From positions 1,178,001-1,242,000 of the forward strand of contig NZ_CP032549.1 of assembly GCF_012221945.1 (NCBI RefSeq): DNA of 64,000 bases. Direction: 5' to 3'. The notes beneath the pieces are model-generated. The model searched no databases, had not been told where the DNA came from, and saw only the letters and a program-made list of their open reading frames with translations. The translations under genes and the position numbers were made by a program. Shown here in pieces: positions 16,168 to 25,163 of the stretch. Every line of letters begins with the position of its first letter. The first letter of the stretch is position 1. The stretch comes from Glutamicibacter mishrai. Its GTDB lineage: Bacteria; Actinomycetota; Actinomycetes; Actinomycetales; Micrococcaceae.

Positions 16168-17868
16168 CTAGATCTTTTCGATCAGCTCATCTTTGACCTG
16201 CTTGCGCAGGATCTTGCCGAGCAATGAACGCGGCAGTTCCTCCACCTGCACCACGCGCTTGGGCACCTTGTAGGCGGCCAGCAGTTCTCGGCAATGGGCA
16301 CGCAGACCGTCTTCATTAAGCTGGACACCTGGCTCAAGCTGCACCGCGGCAACTACCATTTCGCCACCGCGGGCCAATGGCTTGCCGAAAACAGCGGCAT
16401 CAACCACATCAGCATGCTGGCGCAAGGCAATTTCCACTTCGGTCGGCGAGACGTTGAAACCGCCGGTGATAATCAGTTCCTTGGCGCGATCCACCACCTG
16501 GGTGAATCCGTCTTCATCCACGGTGACCACATCGCCTGAGCGCAACCAGCCATCTTCGGTCTTGGTCTTGGCGGTCTCCTCCGGGTTGTTCCAATAGCCT
16601 TGGAACACCTGCGGGCCCTTGATCAGCAGTTCCCCGGCTTCGCCCGGCGCTACTTCCTTGGATGGGTCGTCCACCTCGACAACTTTCATCAATGTGGACG
16701 GGAAGGGAACGCCGATGGTCCCGGTGCGGCGGCTGGGATGGAATGGATTGCCCAAAGCCACTGGCGATGATTCGGTCATCCCGTAGCCTTCGACCAGCAG
16801 TCCGCCGGACATGGATTCCCACAGTTCCACGACGTGGTCCGGAAGGTTCATGGCGCCGGAAATGCAGTACTTGGCGCTCTTCAGCGACATGCCGCGTTCC
16901 TTGGCTGCCAGCGCGGTGCGTTCGTAGATCGGTGGCACGGCGCAGTACACCGTGGCCGGCGACTTCTTCCAGGCATCGAGGATCATCTCGGCATCGAATT
17001 TCGGGAAGAGCACCAGTAGCCCCTGCTTCTTCACGCCGAAAGTCAGGTACAGGGTCATGCCGAAGGCATGGAACATCGGCAGGATCGCGTAGAGGATCTC
17101 CTCGCGCTCCTTGGCGCCCAGCATCCATGCCTCGCCCTGCAACGCGTTGGAATACAGGTTGAAGTGGGTGAGCATCGCACCCTTGGGGTGGCCAGTGGTG
17201 CCCGAGGTGTACTGGATGACAGCCAGGTCATTGACTTCAGGGTGCGGGTGGCTTGCATCCAGCCGGCCGCCGGCAAGCAGTTCTTTCCACGAGGTGGTTC
17301 CCGAGGTGCGGGCGGTCAGCGAAGCCTTGGTGTCGCGCAGCTTCTTCACCGGCAGGTTCAGCGCCAGCTTTTTCAGCGGCGGGAAGGCGTCGAGCAGGTT
17401 CACCGCGACGACCTCATCGAGCTGCACGTCCTTGGGGAACTCCTGGAGCGTTCCCACGACCTTGTCCCATACGATGGCGACTCGTGCCTGGTGGTCTTCG
17501 AACTGATGGCGCAGCTCGCGGGCGGTGTACAGCGGATTGTGCTCCACCACCACGGCCCCCAGTCGCAAGACAGCGTAGAACGCTACGACATGTTGCGGGC
17601 AGTTCGGCAGGATCAGGGCCACGCGATCCCCGGCGCGCACGCCGAGCTTGCGCAGGCCTTCGGCCGCCTGCTCCACTTGCTCGCCGAGCTGCGCGTAGCT
17701 GGTGCGCCGCCCGAAGAATTCCGTGGCAGGGCTCTGGCCGGCTTCGGCCACCGAGCGGTCGAACATGCGGCTCAGTGGTTCGGTGGGCAGATTAATTTCA
17801 GCAGGGACACCTGGCTGGTAATTAGCCACCCATGCGGGCGCAGCGCTTTTCTCCATAGCTCCCATCAT
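16168..17868 (-). CDS. Long-chain fatty acid-CoA ligase (AMP-forming)
   Basis: A 566-aa ANL-superfamily enzyme that activates a fatty acid to its acyl-CoA through an acyl-adenylate. The P-loop-like YTSGTTGHPKGAMLTH, the GYGMTESSP motif, GWLRSGDVVTVDEDGF and the C-terminal LPRSLLGKILRKQVKDEL, with its catalytic Lys, are all present. It would feed beta-oxidation or lipid synthesis. The start is ambiguous among ATGs at 17868, 17865 and 17856. It is divergent from the NERD-helicase gene. Confidence 0.88.
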   Translation of the reverse strand: MMGAMEKSAAPAWVANYQPGVPAEINLPTEPLSRMFDRSVAEAGQSPATEFFGRRTSYAQLGEQVEQAAEGLRKLGVRAGDRVALILPNCPQHVVAFYAVLRLGAVVVEHNPLYTARELRHQFEDHQARVAIVWDKVVGTLQEFPKDVQLDEVVAVNLLDAFPPLKKLALNLPVKKLRDTKASLTARTSGTTSWKELLAGGRLDASHPHPEVNDLAVIQYTSGTTGHPKGAMLTHFNLYSNALQGEAWMLGAKEREEILYAILPMFHAFGMTLYLTFGVKKQGLLVLFPKFDAEMILDAWKKSPATVYCAVPPIYERTALAAKERGMSLKSAKYCISGAMNLPDHVVELWESMSGGLLVEGYGMTESSPVALGNPFHPSRRTGTIGVPFPSTLMKVVEVDDPSKEVAPGEAGELLIKGPQVFQGYWNNPEETAKTKTEDGWLRSGDVVTVDEDGFTQVVDRAKELIITGGFNVSPTEVEIALRQHADVVDAAVFGKPLARGGEMVVAAVQLEPGVQLNEDGLRAHCRELLAAYKVPKRVVQVEELPRSLLGKILRKQVKDELIEKI

Positions 17869-18007
17869 GCCCTACGCGCTGGTGGCAACGCGATTTTTGG
17901 TGGTCTGCTTCGACTCGCCTCGCACAGTGGCCAACGAATTGTCTGCGCCACAAACTAGACTGCGAACTAAGTAGAGTAGCGCTTGCGCCCAGGCCCCGGA
18001 GGCAACC

Positions 18008-19708
18008 ATGGCACGCTGTTATCCGCAAGACCCAGAATTCACCGAAAAGACTGCCGCCGAGCAAAAGGTTTTCGAGATTCTCCGTCGGACCTTGCCCGAG
18101 GATGTCCTGCTCTTCCATTCGGTTCAACTGCGTAATCAGCGTGCCGAACACGAAATTGATCTTTTGGTGTTGTGGCCTCAAGTGGGTGTTGCTGTCATCG
18201 AGGTCAAAGGCGGACGGCTCACCGTCGAAGACGGTACCTGGTACCAATCCGACAGCAAGGGTAAGCACAAGATCCAAAGCCCCATGGCTCAGGTGCAAAG
18301 CGCCGCGCATGCGCTCAAGAGCGTGTTGTTCCCGCTCATGGGCACCCCGATCACCAGTCGGCTGGCCGACGTCGTGTGCTTCCCGTACACCGACTGGCCC
18401 GACCACTACAGCTCCGTCGGTGTTCCACGAGAACTCATCATCGACCGCGCCCAACTGGAAGACCTCTCACCTCTGCTTCGCAGCGCCATTGAAGAACAAG
18501 GTGGAGGCCTAGCTGGACTGAGCCCTGAGTTTGCCCAACGCATGGTCAAGCATCTCACCGGGGATACTGGGCCAATTGGCGAATCAGATGAAGCGCTTGG
18601 CACCAGCGAAGCGCTATCAAATGAGGATGTGCAGGAGACTCTCACCAGCAGGCAAACGATCTTGCTTTCCGCCACTCGCTCATTGAACCGGGTGAGTTTC
18701 ATCGGTGGCGCCGGCAGCGGGAAGACTTGGATGGCTCTGGAAAAGGCGCGTCAGCTAGCAAAGGAAGGGCTCCGCGTCGGCTTGTTTTGCTACAACAAGG
18801 GACTGGGCCATTACCTTAAAGCGCAGGTAGGCCTATGGCGGCAGAACAAGCCGGGCCACACCGGTGAATTCCACGAGTTCGCGCGTTCGGTCGGTGTTCC
18901 CGATGGCAGTGGCCAAGAGTACTTCGATATCACCATGCCTCAGCTGCTGAGCGAGCTGGGCCCTTGCCTGCCTCAAGCGCAGAAGTTCGATGCCGTCATC
19001 GTTGACGAGGCCCAGGACTTTGCACCGGGCTGGTGGGAAGCATTGCTCGCGTGCACCAAGGATCCACTGAATGGAATGGTCTATGCATTTCTGGATAACC
19101 GACAAGATGTCTATCAACGCTGGAGTGGCGAAAACATCGGGGAAGGCAGCCCTCTGGTACCCATTCACGTCGATGACAATCTGCGCAACACCAAGAGGAT
19201 TGCCCGCACGTTCAAAGAAATCATCGGCAACAATGTGAAGCTGCGAGGCGGAGAAGGACTACCCGTTCGTTTCGTCCAATGTTCCACGGAAGACGCCGTC
19301 GATGTCGCTTCCGATTGCGTGGATCGATTGATCGATGAAGGATGGGCCAATAATCAGATCGCTTTGCTGACAACTAACCGACGGCACCCAATCCATTTAG
19401 ACCACTTTGAGAACGGCACCATCGATTCAGAGTACTGGCCAGCGTTCCATGCCCGCGAGGAAGAATTCTACGGTCACGTTCTAGGGTTCAAGGGACTAGA
19501 GCGAAGCGTGGTCATCCTTTGCGTCAACGGATTCAAGGACATGGAACGGGCCACCGAGCAGCTATATGTCGGTTTCTCCCGGGCACGCAGCCTCCTTGTG
19601 GTGGTCGGCGACCGGGAACTGATTGCTGAGGCCAGTGGTGCCAACCGGCAGATTTCGTTGCACGGCGCGACCGCTTGGAACCCAACCAACACTCAATTCA
19701 GCAGCTAG
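18008..19708 (+). CDS. NERD-domain protein fused to a UvrD/Rep-type helicase
   Basis: A 566-aa fusion. Residues about 15-125 form a NERD (nuclease-related) domain, with Glu49-Asp51 (EHEIDLLV) and EVKGG (Glu65, Lys67) in the restriction-endonuclease-like metal-site pattern. From about 215 comes an SF1 helicase core: Walker A GGAGSGKT at 233-240, VDEAQDF with Asp333-Glu334, and the C-terminal EQLYVGFSRARSLLVVVGD (motif VI). The helicase part is shorter than UvrD. GGAGG lies 6 bases before the ATG. Proteins of this design are thought to act in DNA repair or defence; the role here is unknown. Its stop overlaps the stop of the convergent DSD1-type gene. Confidence 0.85.
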   Translation: MARCYPQDPEFTEKTAAEQKVFEILRRTLPEDVLLFHSVQLRNQRAEHEIDLLVLWPQVGVAVIEVKGGRLTVEDGTWYQSDSKGKHKIQSPMAQVQSAAHALKSVLFPLMGTPITSRLADVVCFPYTDWPDHYSSVGVPRELIIDRAQLEDLSPLLRSAIEEQGGGLAGLSPEFAQRMVKHLTGDTGPIGESDEALGTSEALSNEDVQETLTSRQTILLSATRSLNRVSFIGGAGSGKTWMALEKARQLAKEGLRVGLFCYNKGLGHYLKAQVGLWRQNKPGHTGEFHEFARSVGVPDGSGQEYFDITMPQLLSELGPCLPQAQKFDAVIVDEAQDFAPGWWEALLACTKDPLNGMVYAFLDNRQDVYQRWSGENIGEGSPLVPIHVDDNLRNTKRIARTFKEIIGNNVKLRGGEGLPVRFVQCSTEDAVDVASDCVDRLIDEGWANNQIALLTTNRRHPIHLDHFENGTIDSEYWPAFHAREEEFYGHVLGFKGLERSVVILCVNGFKDMERATEQLYVGFSRARSLLVVVGDRELIAEASGANRQISLHGATAWNPTNTQFSS

Positions 19709-20805
19709 TAATTCAAACCGCGCGCAGCGACATCCCACAGCTCAGAAGTTCCATCAGCATGGACCGCAAGCACAGAATCCACCAGATTCACCGCCTGGCA
19801 CACGTGATTCGGGATCACCTGAAGCTGCTGGCCGTAGTCCGGCAGGTCGAGGTTTTCCGGCCACAGCACGGTGGCATGGTGCTCCGAGAGCGCGCTGATC
19901 CGGGCATCCGGGCATTCGGCGATCCGGCCATAGCCAGTCGCCCAGCTCGGGCGGTCGCTGCCAAGGATCTTGCTCCCGGCATCCACAACGATCCGTCGGG
20001 GAATCTGCTCATCGCCTTCGTGGCGGCTGACCACTGTCGCGGCCACGGTCAAGGCAATCTCGTCAAAGCCGGTGCGTCCGAGTTCGAACTGCTGCGCGTC
20101 GCCGAAAACATACACGCCAGGGCGCACCTCGGTCAGCACCGAGTTATCGCTCAACGCAGCGGTGGGAGTCGAGCCCCCGCTGATGCGCTTGATGGCGAAT
20201 CCTGCCTCGCGCAAGATCCTGGTCGCTTCGGCCAGCGCCTTGTGCTCATCATTGACTGCGCAATCGATCCCATCAGGGTTGTAGCTATGGCCCGGGAAGG
20301 TGAATACGCCGTTGACCCGCATCCCCGCGTCCCGCGCCGCCTCGGCGATGTCCAAGGCATCGCGCGGGCTGACGCCGCTGCGATGATGTCCGCTGTCGAT
20401 TTCGATCATGAGGCGGATCTTCGATGCCTGTTCGCCGAGCATCCGCGCCATCTGTTCCACGGCCTGCACCGAGTCCGTTCCGATGCTCAGCTTGGCCCGC
20501 TTGATCAGTTCCAGGATCCGTTCGGCTTGGGACTGGTTGACCCACAGCGGGTAGGCGATGAAGATCTTGGCCACTCCCTGCAGGGCGAAGCTCAGCGCCT
20601 CGCCCACGGTGGCAACGGTCAGTCCCACGGCCCCGGCGTCCAGCTGCCGGCTGGCGACCTCCAGCATTTTGTGGGTCTTGGCGTGGGGACGCAATTTCAG
20701 GCCTTGGCTGGCGACCCGCTGGGCCATTTTGTCGATGTTCTTCTCCAGTTGCGCCACGTCGATGATGATCTGCGGCGTGCTGGTTCCAGCGGGGATAAGG
20801 GCCAC
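19705..20805 (-). CDS. DSD1-family PLP enzyme (D-threonine aldolase / D-serine dehydratase-like)
   Basis: A 366-aa fold-type III PLP enzyme with an alanine-racemase N-terminal barrel. Lys43 in RPHAKTHK would form the Schiff base. The C-terminal pair His334 and Cys336 (PNHVC) matches the metal ligands of D-threonine aldolases and eukaryotic-type D-serine dehydratases. It would cleave or dehydrate a D-beta-hydroxy amino acid; which one cannot be decided from sequence. Confidence 0.85.
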   Translation of the reverse strand: MALIPAGTSTPQIIIDVAQLEKNIDKMAQRVASQGLKLRPHAKTHKMLEVASRQLDAGAVGLTVATVGEALSFALQGVAKIFIAYPLWVNQSQAERILELIKRAKLSIGTDSVQAVEQMARMLGEQASKIRLMIEIDSGHHRSGVSPRDALDIAEAARDAGMRVNGVFTFPGHSYNPDGIDCAVNDEHKALAEATRILREAGFAIKRISGGSTPTAALSDNSVLTEVRPGVYVFGDAQQFELGRTGFDEIALTVAATVVSRHEGDEQIPRRIVVDAGSKILGSDRPSWATGYGRIAECPDARISALSEHHATVLWPENLDLPDYGQQLQVIPNHVCQAVNLVDSVLAVHADGTSELWDVAARGLNY

Positions 20806-20912
20806 GTCTGCCGTTCCTTAAAGCTCGTTGTGCGTCGCGGTGACGGTCCTGCCTGTGGTTAAATCCGCCGAACAGAGAGACTACCGCAGGTTCCTATCAA
20901 CACGCCAAGCGC

Positions 20913-21710
20913 TTACTGGCGCTGGGCTGGAACCGAGCGCGAAGCGAGCTTGGTCGACAGTTCATGTGCGTGGTGCAGCAGCAGTTCTCCCAGCTCTTTT
21001 CTGCGCCCTTCTTCGAAGCGGGTATGGATGCCGGTCAGGCTCAAAGCCCAGGCCGGTTGCCCCGAACTGTCGAAGACCGCCGCGCCCATCCCCCAGCTGC
21101 CCTCCACAATGAGCCCCGGGTTCACCGAGTACCCGAGCTTTCTGGTTTCGGCGACTTTCTTGCGCAATTCCTTGGCGCTGTGGGCAGGCCCGTATTCCGC
21201 CTCCAGCGAGCTGCTGGCCAGATAGCGCTTCATGCTTTCTTCTGGCAGGAAGGCCAGGATGGCCATTCCTGCCGAGGCCACGCCGAGCGGGAAGCGTCGG
21301 CCTTCGTACAGCACAAAGGAACGGATCGGGAAGGCTCCGTCCTGCCGAAGCAGGCAGACGGTTTCATCCGAGCGCCGCGCGGAGAGGAAGGCACTCTCCC
21401 CCGTGGCTTCAGCCAACGCCGCGACGTGTTCACGGGCGAGTTCGCTGATGTCGTAGCGCTCGGCTGCCACGGCGCCCATCAGATACAGCTCAGGACCCAG
21501 AAGCCATTTGCCGGTGCGATGCTCATGGTCGCAGAATCCCTCGGTGACCAATGCCGAAAGCAGCCGATGCACCGTGGGCCTGGCCAGCGAGGTCGCGCGG
21601 GCCACCTCGGTGGTCGTGATGCCCTCGGGCATGGAAGTGCTCACAGTGCGCAGGACTGCGGCCAAGCGGCCAACAACCTGTGCTCCGGCCGGTAAATTGC
21701 TCATGGCCAT
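20913..21710 (-). CDS. IclR-family transcriptional regulator
   Basis: A 265-aa regulator with an N-terminal winged helix (GITTTEVARATSLARPTVHRLLSALVTEGF) and a C-terminal IclR effector domain (LGVASAGMAILAFLP, YSVNPGLIVEGSWGMGAAVFD). It is divergent from the VOC-scoA-scoB-thiolase cluster, and its start overlaps an inverted repeat, so it probably represses itself and controls that cluster. The start could be 21710 or 21704; no ribosome site is evident and a leaderless message is possible. Confidence 0.88.
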   Translation of the reverse strand: MAMSNLPAGAQVVGRLAAVLRTVSTSMPEGITTTEVARATSLARPTVHRLLSALVTEGFCDHEHRTGKWLLGPELYLMGAVAAERYDISELAREHVAALAEATGESAFLSARRSDETVCLLRQDGAFPIRSFVLYEGRRFPLGVASAGMAILAFLPEESMKRYLASSSLEAEYGPAHSAKELRKKVAETRKLGYSVNPGLIVEGSWGMGAAVFDSSGQPAWALSLTGIHTRFEEGRRKELGELLLHHAHELSTKLASRSVPAQRQ

Positions 21711-21732
21711 ATTATGGACGATGTTTGTCCAT
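21708..21732. promoter_or_regulatory. Putative IclR operator
   Basis: ATGGAC (21714-21719) and GTCCAT (21727-21732) form an inverted repeat with a 7-base spacer in the divergent promoter region. The 12-mer CATATTATGGAC (21708-21719) recurs exactly at 22245-22256. Confidence 0.55.
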
Positions 21733-21771
21733 GGACCCTATATGTCGGCGCGTAGGCGCATACTGTGTGGC

Positions 21772-22227
21772 ATGGAGAATTCATGGCAATTGGTCATCGA
21801 CTGCGCCGATCCGCAAAGGATGGTGGAGTTCTGGTCCCAGGCGATGCACTACATTCCAGAGCCTCCCCCGGCCCCGCACGCAACGTGGCGCGAGCACTGG
21901 CAAGCCATGGGAGTGCCGGAAGATGAACTGGGCCCCGGCGTCGGAGACCTACCCGAATCCCTTGTCGACCCGCAAGGGCACGGGCCGCGCTGGTGGTTCC
22001 AGCAGGTTCCGGAAGCCAAAAGCATCAAGAACCGCCTGCATGTCGACCTGCTTGTCGGAGGCGGACGCAGTGTCGAATTCGAGGTGCGCAGGCAACGGGT
22101 GGACCAGGAGGCCCAACGTCTGGTTGCACTTGGCGCAACGATCCGCCAGGTCATGGACCTGCCCGAGATGGACCATTTTGCGGTGTGCATGGCTGATCCG
22201 GAAGGCAACGAATTCGATGTTGTCTGA
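21772..22227 (+). CDS. VOC-like protein (glyoxalase-like domain)
   Basis: A 151-aa protein of the glyoxalase-like group (VIDCADPQRMVEFWSQAM at the start, MDHFAVCMADPEGNEFDVV at the end). The PEGNEFDVV ending and W-rich middle are typical of actinobacterial members of unknown activity. The open frame extends far upstream through the IclR gene on the other strand, but homology begins at the ATG at 21772. It is the first gene downstream of the IclR operator; 164 bases separate it from scoA. Confidence 0.75.
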   Translation: MENSWQLVIDCADPQRMVEFWSQAMHYIPEPPPAPHATWREHWQAMGVPEDELGPGVGDLPESLVDPQGHGPRWWFQQVPEAKSIKNRLHVDLLVGGGRSVEFEVRRQRVDQEAQRLVALGATIRQVMDLPEMDHFAVCMADPEGNEFDVV

Positions 22228-22244
22228 TGGGAAAATCATGCGTT

Positions 22245-22256
22245 CATATTATGGAC
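22245..22256. repeat. Second copy of the IclR-region 12-mer
   Basis: CATATTATGGAC is identical to 21708-21719 and lies upstream of scoA, so it may be a further binding site for the IclR protein. Only a half-site is seen. Confidence 0.4.
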
Positions 22257-22363
22257 ATGAAGGTCTTCTTTCCTCACCATCCGACCAATAGGCAGGCAAA
22301 ATCCTGATCGCTATTGAATGCTCATCTGCGACTACGTAACTTTGAAGTTAGGCACAACCGCAC

Positions 22364-22376
22364 TCCACATAGTGGA
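22364..22376. promoter_or_regulatory. Palindrome in front of scoA
   Basis: TCCAC-ATA-GTGGA is a perfect 5-bp inverted repeat 15 bases upstream of the scoA start. It shares the TCCA/TGGA core with the IclR-region repeat at 21714-21732 and may be bound by the same regulator. Confidence 0.4.
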
Positions 22377-22391
22377 CGCAAGGGGATATCG

Positions 22392-23096
22392 ATGACAACG
22401 AAGTTTCGAGATGACGCGGCGGCAGAACTAGCTGCAGTCGTCAAAGATGGCATGACCATCGCCGTGGGAGGCTTTGGCCTCTCAGGCATTCCCAACAGGC
22501 TGATCACGGCCTTGAGGGATTCCAAAGCAACCAACCTGACCATCGTGTCCAACAATATGGGCGTCGACGGAAAAGGGCTGGGGATCCTCTTGGAAAACCG
22601 CCAGGTCTCCAAGGTCCTGGCCTCCTATGTTGGTGAGAACAAGCTCTTCGCCCAGCAGTTCCTCGACGGGGATCTGGACGTGGAATTCTGCCCGCAGGGC
22701 ACCCTCGCTGAACGCTTGCGCGCCGGCGGAGTAGGCATCCCGGCCTTCTTCACCCCGACAGGCGTCGGCACGCCGGTGGCCGAGGGCAAAGAGGTCATGG
22801 AGTTCAACGGCAAGCCAGCCATCCTGGAGCGTGGAATCTTCGCGGACATCGCACTGGTCAAGGCCTACCAAGCCGACACCGAAGGCAACCTTCGGTATCG
22901 CATGACATCCAAGAACTTCAACCCGCTGGTGGCCATGTCCGGCCGCCACACCTTCGCTGAAGCCGAGCACATCCTCGATGACTACCTGGATCCTTCGCTC
23001 GTGGAGACCCCGGGCATCTTCGTGCAGACCCTGGTGCAGGCCGATGAGGTCAAGGACATCGAACAGCGCACCCTACGCAGCCGGCAGGAGGCCTGA
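22392..23096 (+). CDS. scoA: 3-oxoacid CoA-transferase subunit A
   Basis: A 234-aa alpha subunit of a family I CoA-transferase ([17 protein letters not shown] near the start, [28 protein letters not shown] in the middle). With the B subunit it moves CoA from succinyl-CoA to acetoacetate. 3-Oxoadipate transferases are close relatives, but the acetoacetyl-CoA-type thiolase downstream favours acetoacetate. AAGGGG precedes the ATG at 22392. scoB starts two bases after the stop. Confidence 0.88.
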   Translation: MTTKFRDDAAAELAAVVKDGMTIAVGGFGLSGIPNRLITALRDSKATNLTIVSNNMGVDGKGLGILLENRQVSKVLASYVGENKLFAQQFLDGDLDVEFCPQGTLAERLRAGGVGIPAFFTPTGVGTPVAEGKEVMEFNGKPAILERGIFADIALVKAYQADTEGNLRYRMTSKNFNPLVAMSGRHTFAEAEHILDDYLDPSLVETPGIFVQTLVQADEVKDIEQRTLRSRQEA

Positions 23097-23098
23097 GC

Positions 23099-23749
23099 AT
23101 GTGGACTCGTGATGAAATGGCGTCCATCGCCGCCAGCGAATTGACCGATGGGCAGTATGTGAATCTCGGCATCGGGATCCCGACCTTGGTAGCGAACCAC
23201 TTGCCCGAGGGCGTCTCGGTGAAGCTCCAGAGCGAAAACGGACTGCTGGGCATGGGCCCCTTCCCCTATGAAGGCGAAGAGGACGCGGACCTCATCAATG
23301 CCGGCAAGCAAACGGTCACCATCCTTCCCGGCGGCAGCTTCTTCGACTCGGCTACCTCCTTTGGCATGATCCGGGGCGGGCACGTGCAAACAGCCATCCT
23401 CGGCGCGCTGCAGGTTGCCGCCAACGGCGACCTGGCCAACTGGACTATCCCCGGCAAGCTCGTCAAAGGCATGGGCGGCGCCATGGACCTGGTCGCCGGC
23501 ACACCCCGTGTCATCGTCCTGACCGACCACACCGCCAAAGACGGAACCAGCAAAATCGTTGAATCCTGCGACTTGCCGCTCACCGGTGTCGGCGTTGTTG
23601 ACCGCATCATTACCGACCGTGCGGTATTCGACATCGAGCAGGGGCAATTGACCTTGCGCGCCGTGGCACCGGGTGAAAGCGTAGAAACCATTAAAGAGAT
23701 CACGGCAGCCGAATTCGCCGTCGACATCCTGGAGGACCTGAAAGCATGA
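23099..23749 (+). CDS. scoB: 3-oxoacid CoA-transferase subunit B
   Basis: A 216-aa beta subunit. Glu46 in SENGLLGMG is the catalytic glutamate that carries CoA as a thioester; NLGIGIPTL and [14 protein letters not shown] are family signatures. It pairs with the product of the gene immediately upstream and overlaps the thiolase gene by four bases (ATGA). Confidence 0.9.
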   Translation: MWTRDEMASIAASELTDGQYVNLGIGIPTLVANHLPEGVSVKLQSENGLLGMGPFPYEGEEDADLINAGKQTVTILPGGSFFDSATSFGMIRGGHVQTAILGALQVAANGDLANWTIPGKLVKGMGGAMDLVAGTPRVIVLTDHTAKDGTSKIVESCDLPLTGVGVVDRIITDRAVFDIEQGQLTLRAVAPGESVETIKEITAAEFAVDILEDLKA

Positions 23750-24915
23750 GCGTCAAGATCGTGGGTTACGCCCGCACCCCATTCGTAAAATTCAACGGCG
23801 TCTTCGCCAGCGTTCCGGCCACCGAGCTGGGAGCGCATGCCGCCAAGGCCGCCCTGGAAAATGCAGGCGTTGCCCCCAGCGAGGTGCAGCAGGTCATTGT
23901 CGGACAAGTGCTCCAGGGCGGCGCAGGCCAGAACCCTGCCCGCCAGTCGGCCGTCGGAGCCGGAGTCCCGCTGAACGTTCCAGCCATCGCGGTCAATGCG
24001 GTGTGCCTCTCCGGTGCCGAAGCAGTGGTGGCAGGCACCCGCCTGATCAATGCCGGTGAAGCCGACATCGTTTTGGCCATCGGCCAGGAGTCGATGTCCT
24101 TGGCTCCTCACGTCCAACGCGCTCGCGCCGGAACGAAGTACGGTGCCATCGAACTGATCGATACCCTGGAATATGACGGCCTGACCGATGCCGCCGAAAA
24201 GCGATCCATGGGTGCTTCCACCGAAGAGCACAATGTCAAGCTGTCACTGACCCGCGAGGAGCAGGATCAGGTAGCAGCGGCTTCGCACCAGCGCGCAGCA
24301 GCATCGCGTGACTTCACGGCCGGGGAGATTGCCCCGTTCACCATCACCACTCGCAAGGGCGAGACGACTTATTCGGAAGATGATGGCATCCGCGACTCGA
24401 CCACCGTCGAGACCCTGTCGGGTTTGCGCCCTGCCTTCTCGAAGGACGGCAGCATTACCGCTGGCAACTCATCGCAGATCACCGACGGTGCAGCTGCGCT
24501 GGTGCTTGCCAGCGATGCCGCCATCGAGCGTCTGGGCCTGAAGGCCATGGCCGAGGTTGTTTCCCATGCGTTCGTGGCAGGGCCCGACCGCACCTTGCAT
24601 GAGCAGCCATCGAATGCCATCGCGGCCGCGCTGCAAAAGGCCGGAGCGAAGGCCGAAGACCTGAAAGCTGTTGAGATCAACGAAGCGTTTGCCGCAGTGG
24701 TGGTCCAGTCTTCGAAGGTCCTGGGGCTGGACGCAAAAATCGTGAACCCGCGTGGCGGCGCCACCGCATTGGGACACCCCATCGGCGCTTCCGGTGCCCG
24801 CATCATCGGCACCCTGGCCCGTCAGATGCAGGAACTGCCAGCAGGTTCGCTGGGTGCCATCGGCATCTGTGGTGGTGGGGGCCAGGGCACGTCCGTGGTG
24901 CTGCGCTCACTGTAA
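23746..24915 (+). CDS. Acetyl-CoA C-acetyltransferase (thiolase)
   Basis: A 389-aa thiolase that splits acetoacetyl-CoA into two acetyl-CoA. The nucleophile is Cys87 ([11 protein letters not shown], where most relatives have CGSG), with His344 ([10 protein letters not shown]) and Cys375 (GICGGGGQG). [15 protein letters not shown] marks the acetoacetyl-CoA type rather than the PcaF type. Coupled to scoB by ATGA overlap, it completes acetoacetate use. Confidence 0.9.
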   Translation: MSVKIVGYARTPFVKFNGVFASVPATELGAHAAKAALENAGVAPSEVQQVIVGQVLQGGAGQNPARQSAVGAGVPLNVPAIAVNAVCLSGAEAVVAGTRLINAGEADIVLAIGQESMSLAPHVQRARAGTKYGAIELIDTLEYDGLTDAAEKRSMGASTEEHNVKLSLTREEQDQVAAASHQRAAASRDFTAGEIAPFTITTRKGETTYSEDDGIRDSTTVETLSGLRPAFSKDGSITAGNSSQITDGAAALVLASDAAIERLGLKAMAEVVSHAFVAGPDRTLHEQPSNAIAAALQKAGAKAEDLKAVEINEAFAAVVVQSSKVLGLDAKIVNPRGGATALGHPIGASGARIIGTLARQMQELPAGSLGAIGICGGGGQGTSVVLRSL

Positions 24916-24936
24916 ACACAGCATCCGGCTTATTCA

Positions 24937-24976
24937 CCGGGATCAGTGAAGATCGTCCTTCACTGATCCCGGTTTT
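24937..24976 (+). terminator. Rho-independent terminator after the thiolase
   Basis: A perfect 15-bp stem (24937-24951 with 24958-24972), a 6-base loop and TTTT at once after it. Confidence 0.92.
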
Positions 24977-25163
24977 CTCTGTCTGTGCTGTTGCACGTAA
25001 TGATTGTCATTTCACGGTCGCAGCTGGCGTCATAGTGCCTATACGGAGCTAATTTGTCCATTTTCTGTGGTATGAAATTGGTAGGCAAAAATTCAACTTG
25101 TTCGACTTTAAATAGCCAAGTTCAACGTTTCGCCTTCATCATCGCACCACGTCAGGACCTCTC

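Noticed and set aside
22392..24915. 3-oxoadipate pathway (pcaIJF) instead of acetoacetate use
   Set aside because: The thiolase has the acetoacetyl-CoA-type GQNPARQ segment, not the PcaF type, and no other protocatechuate gene is nearby.
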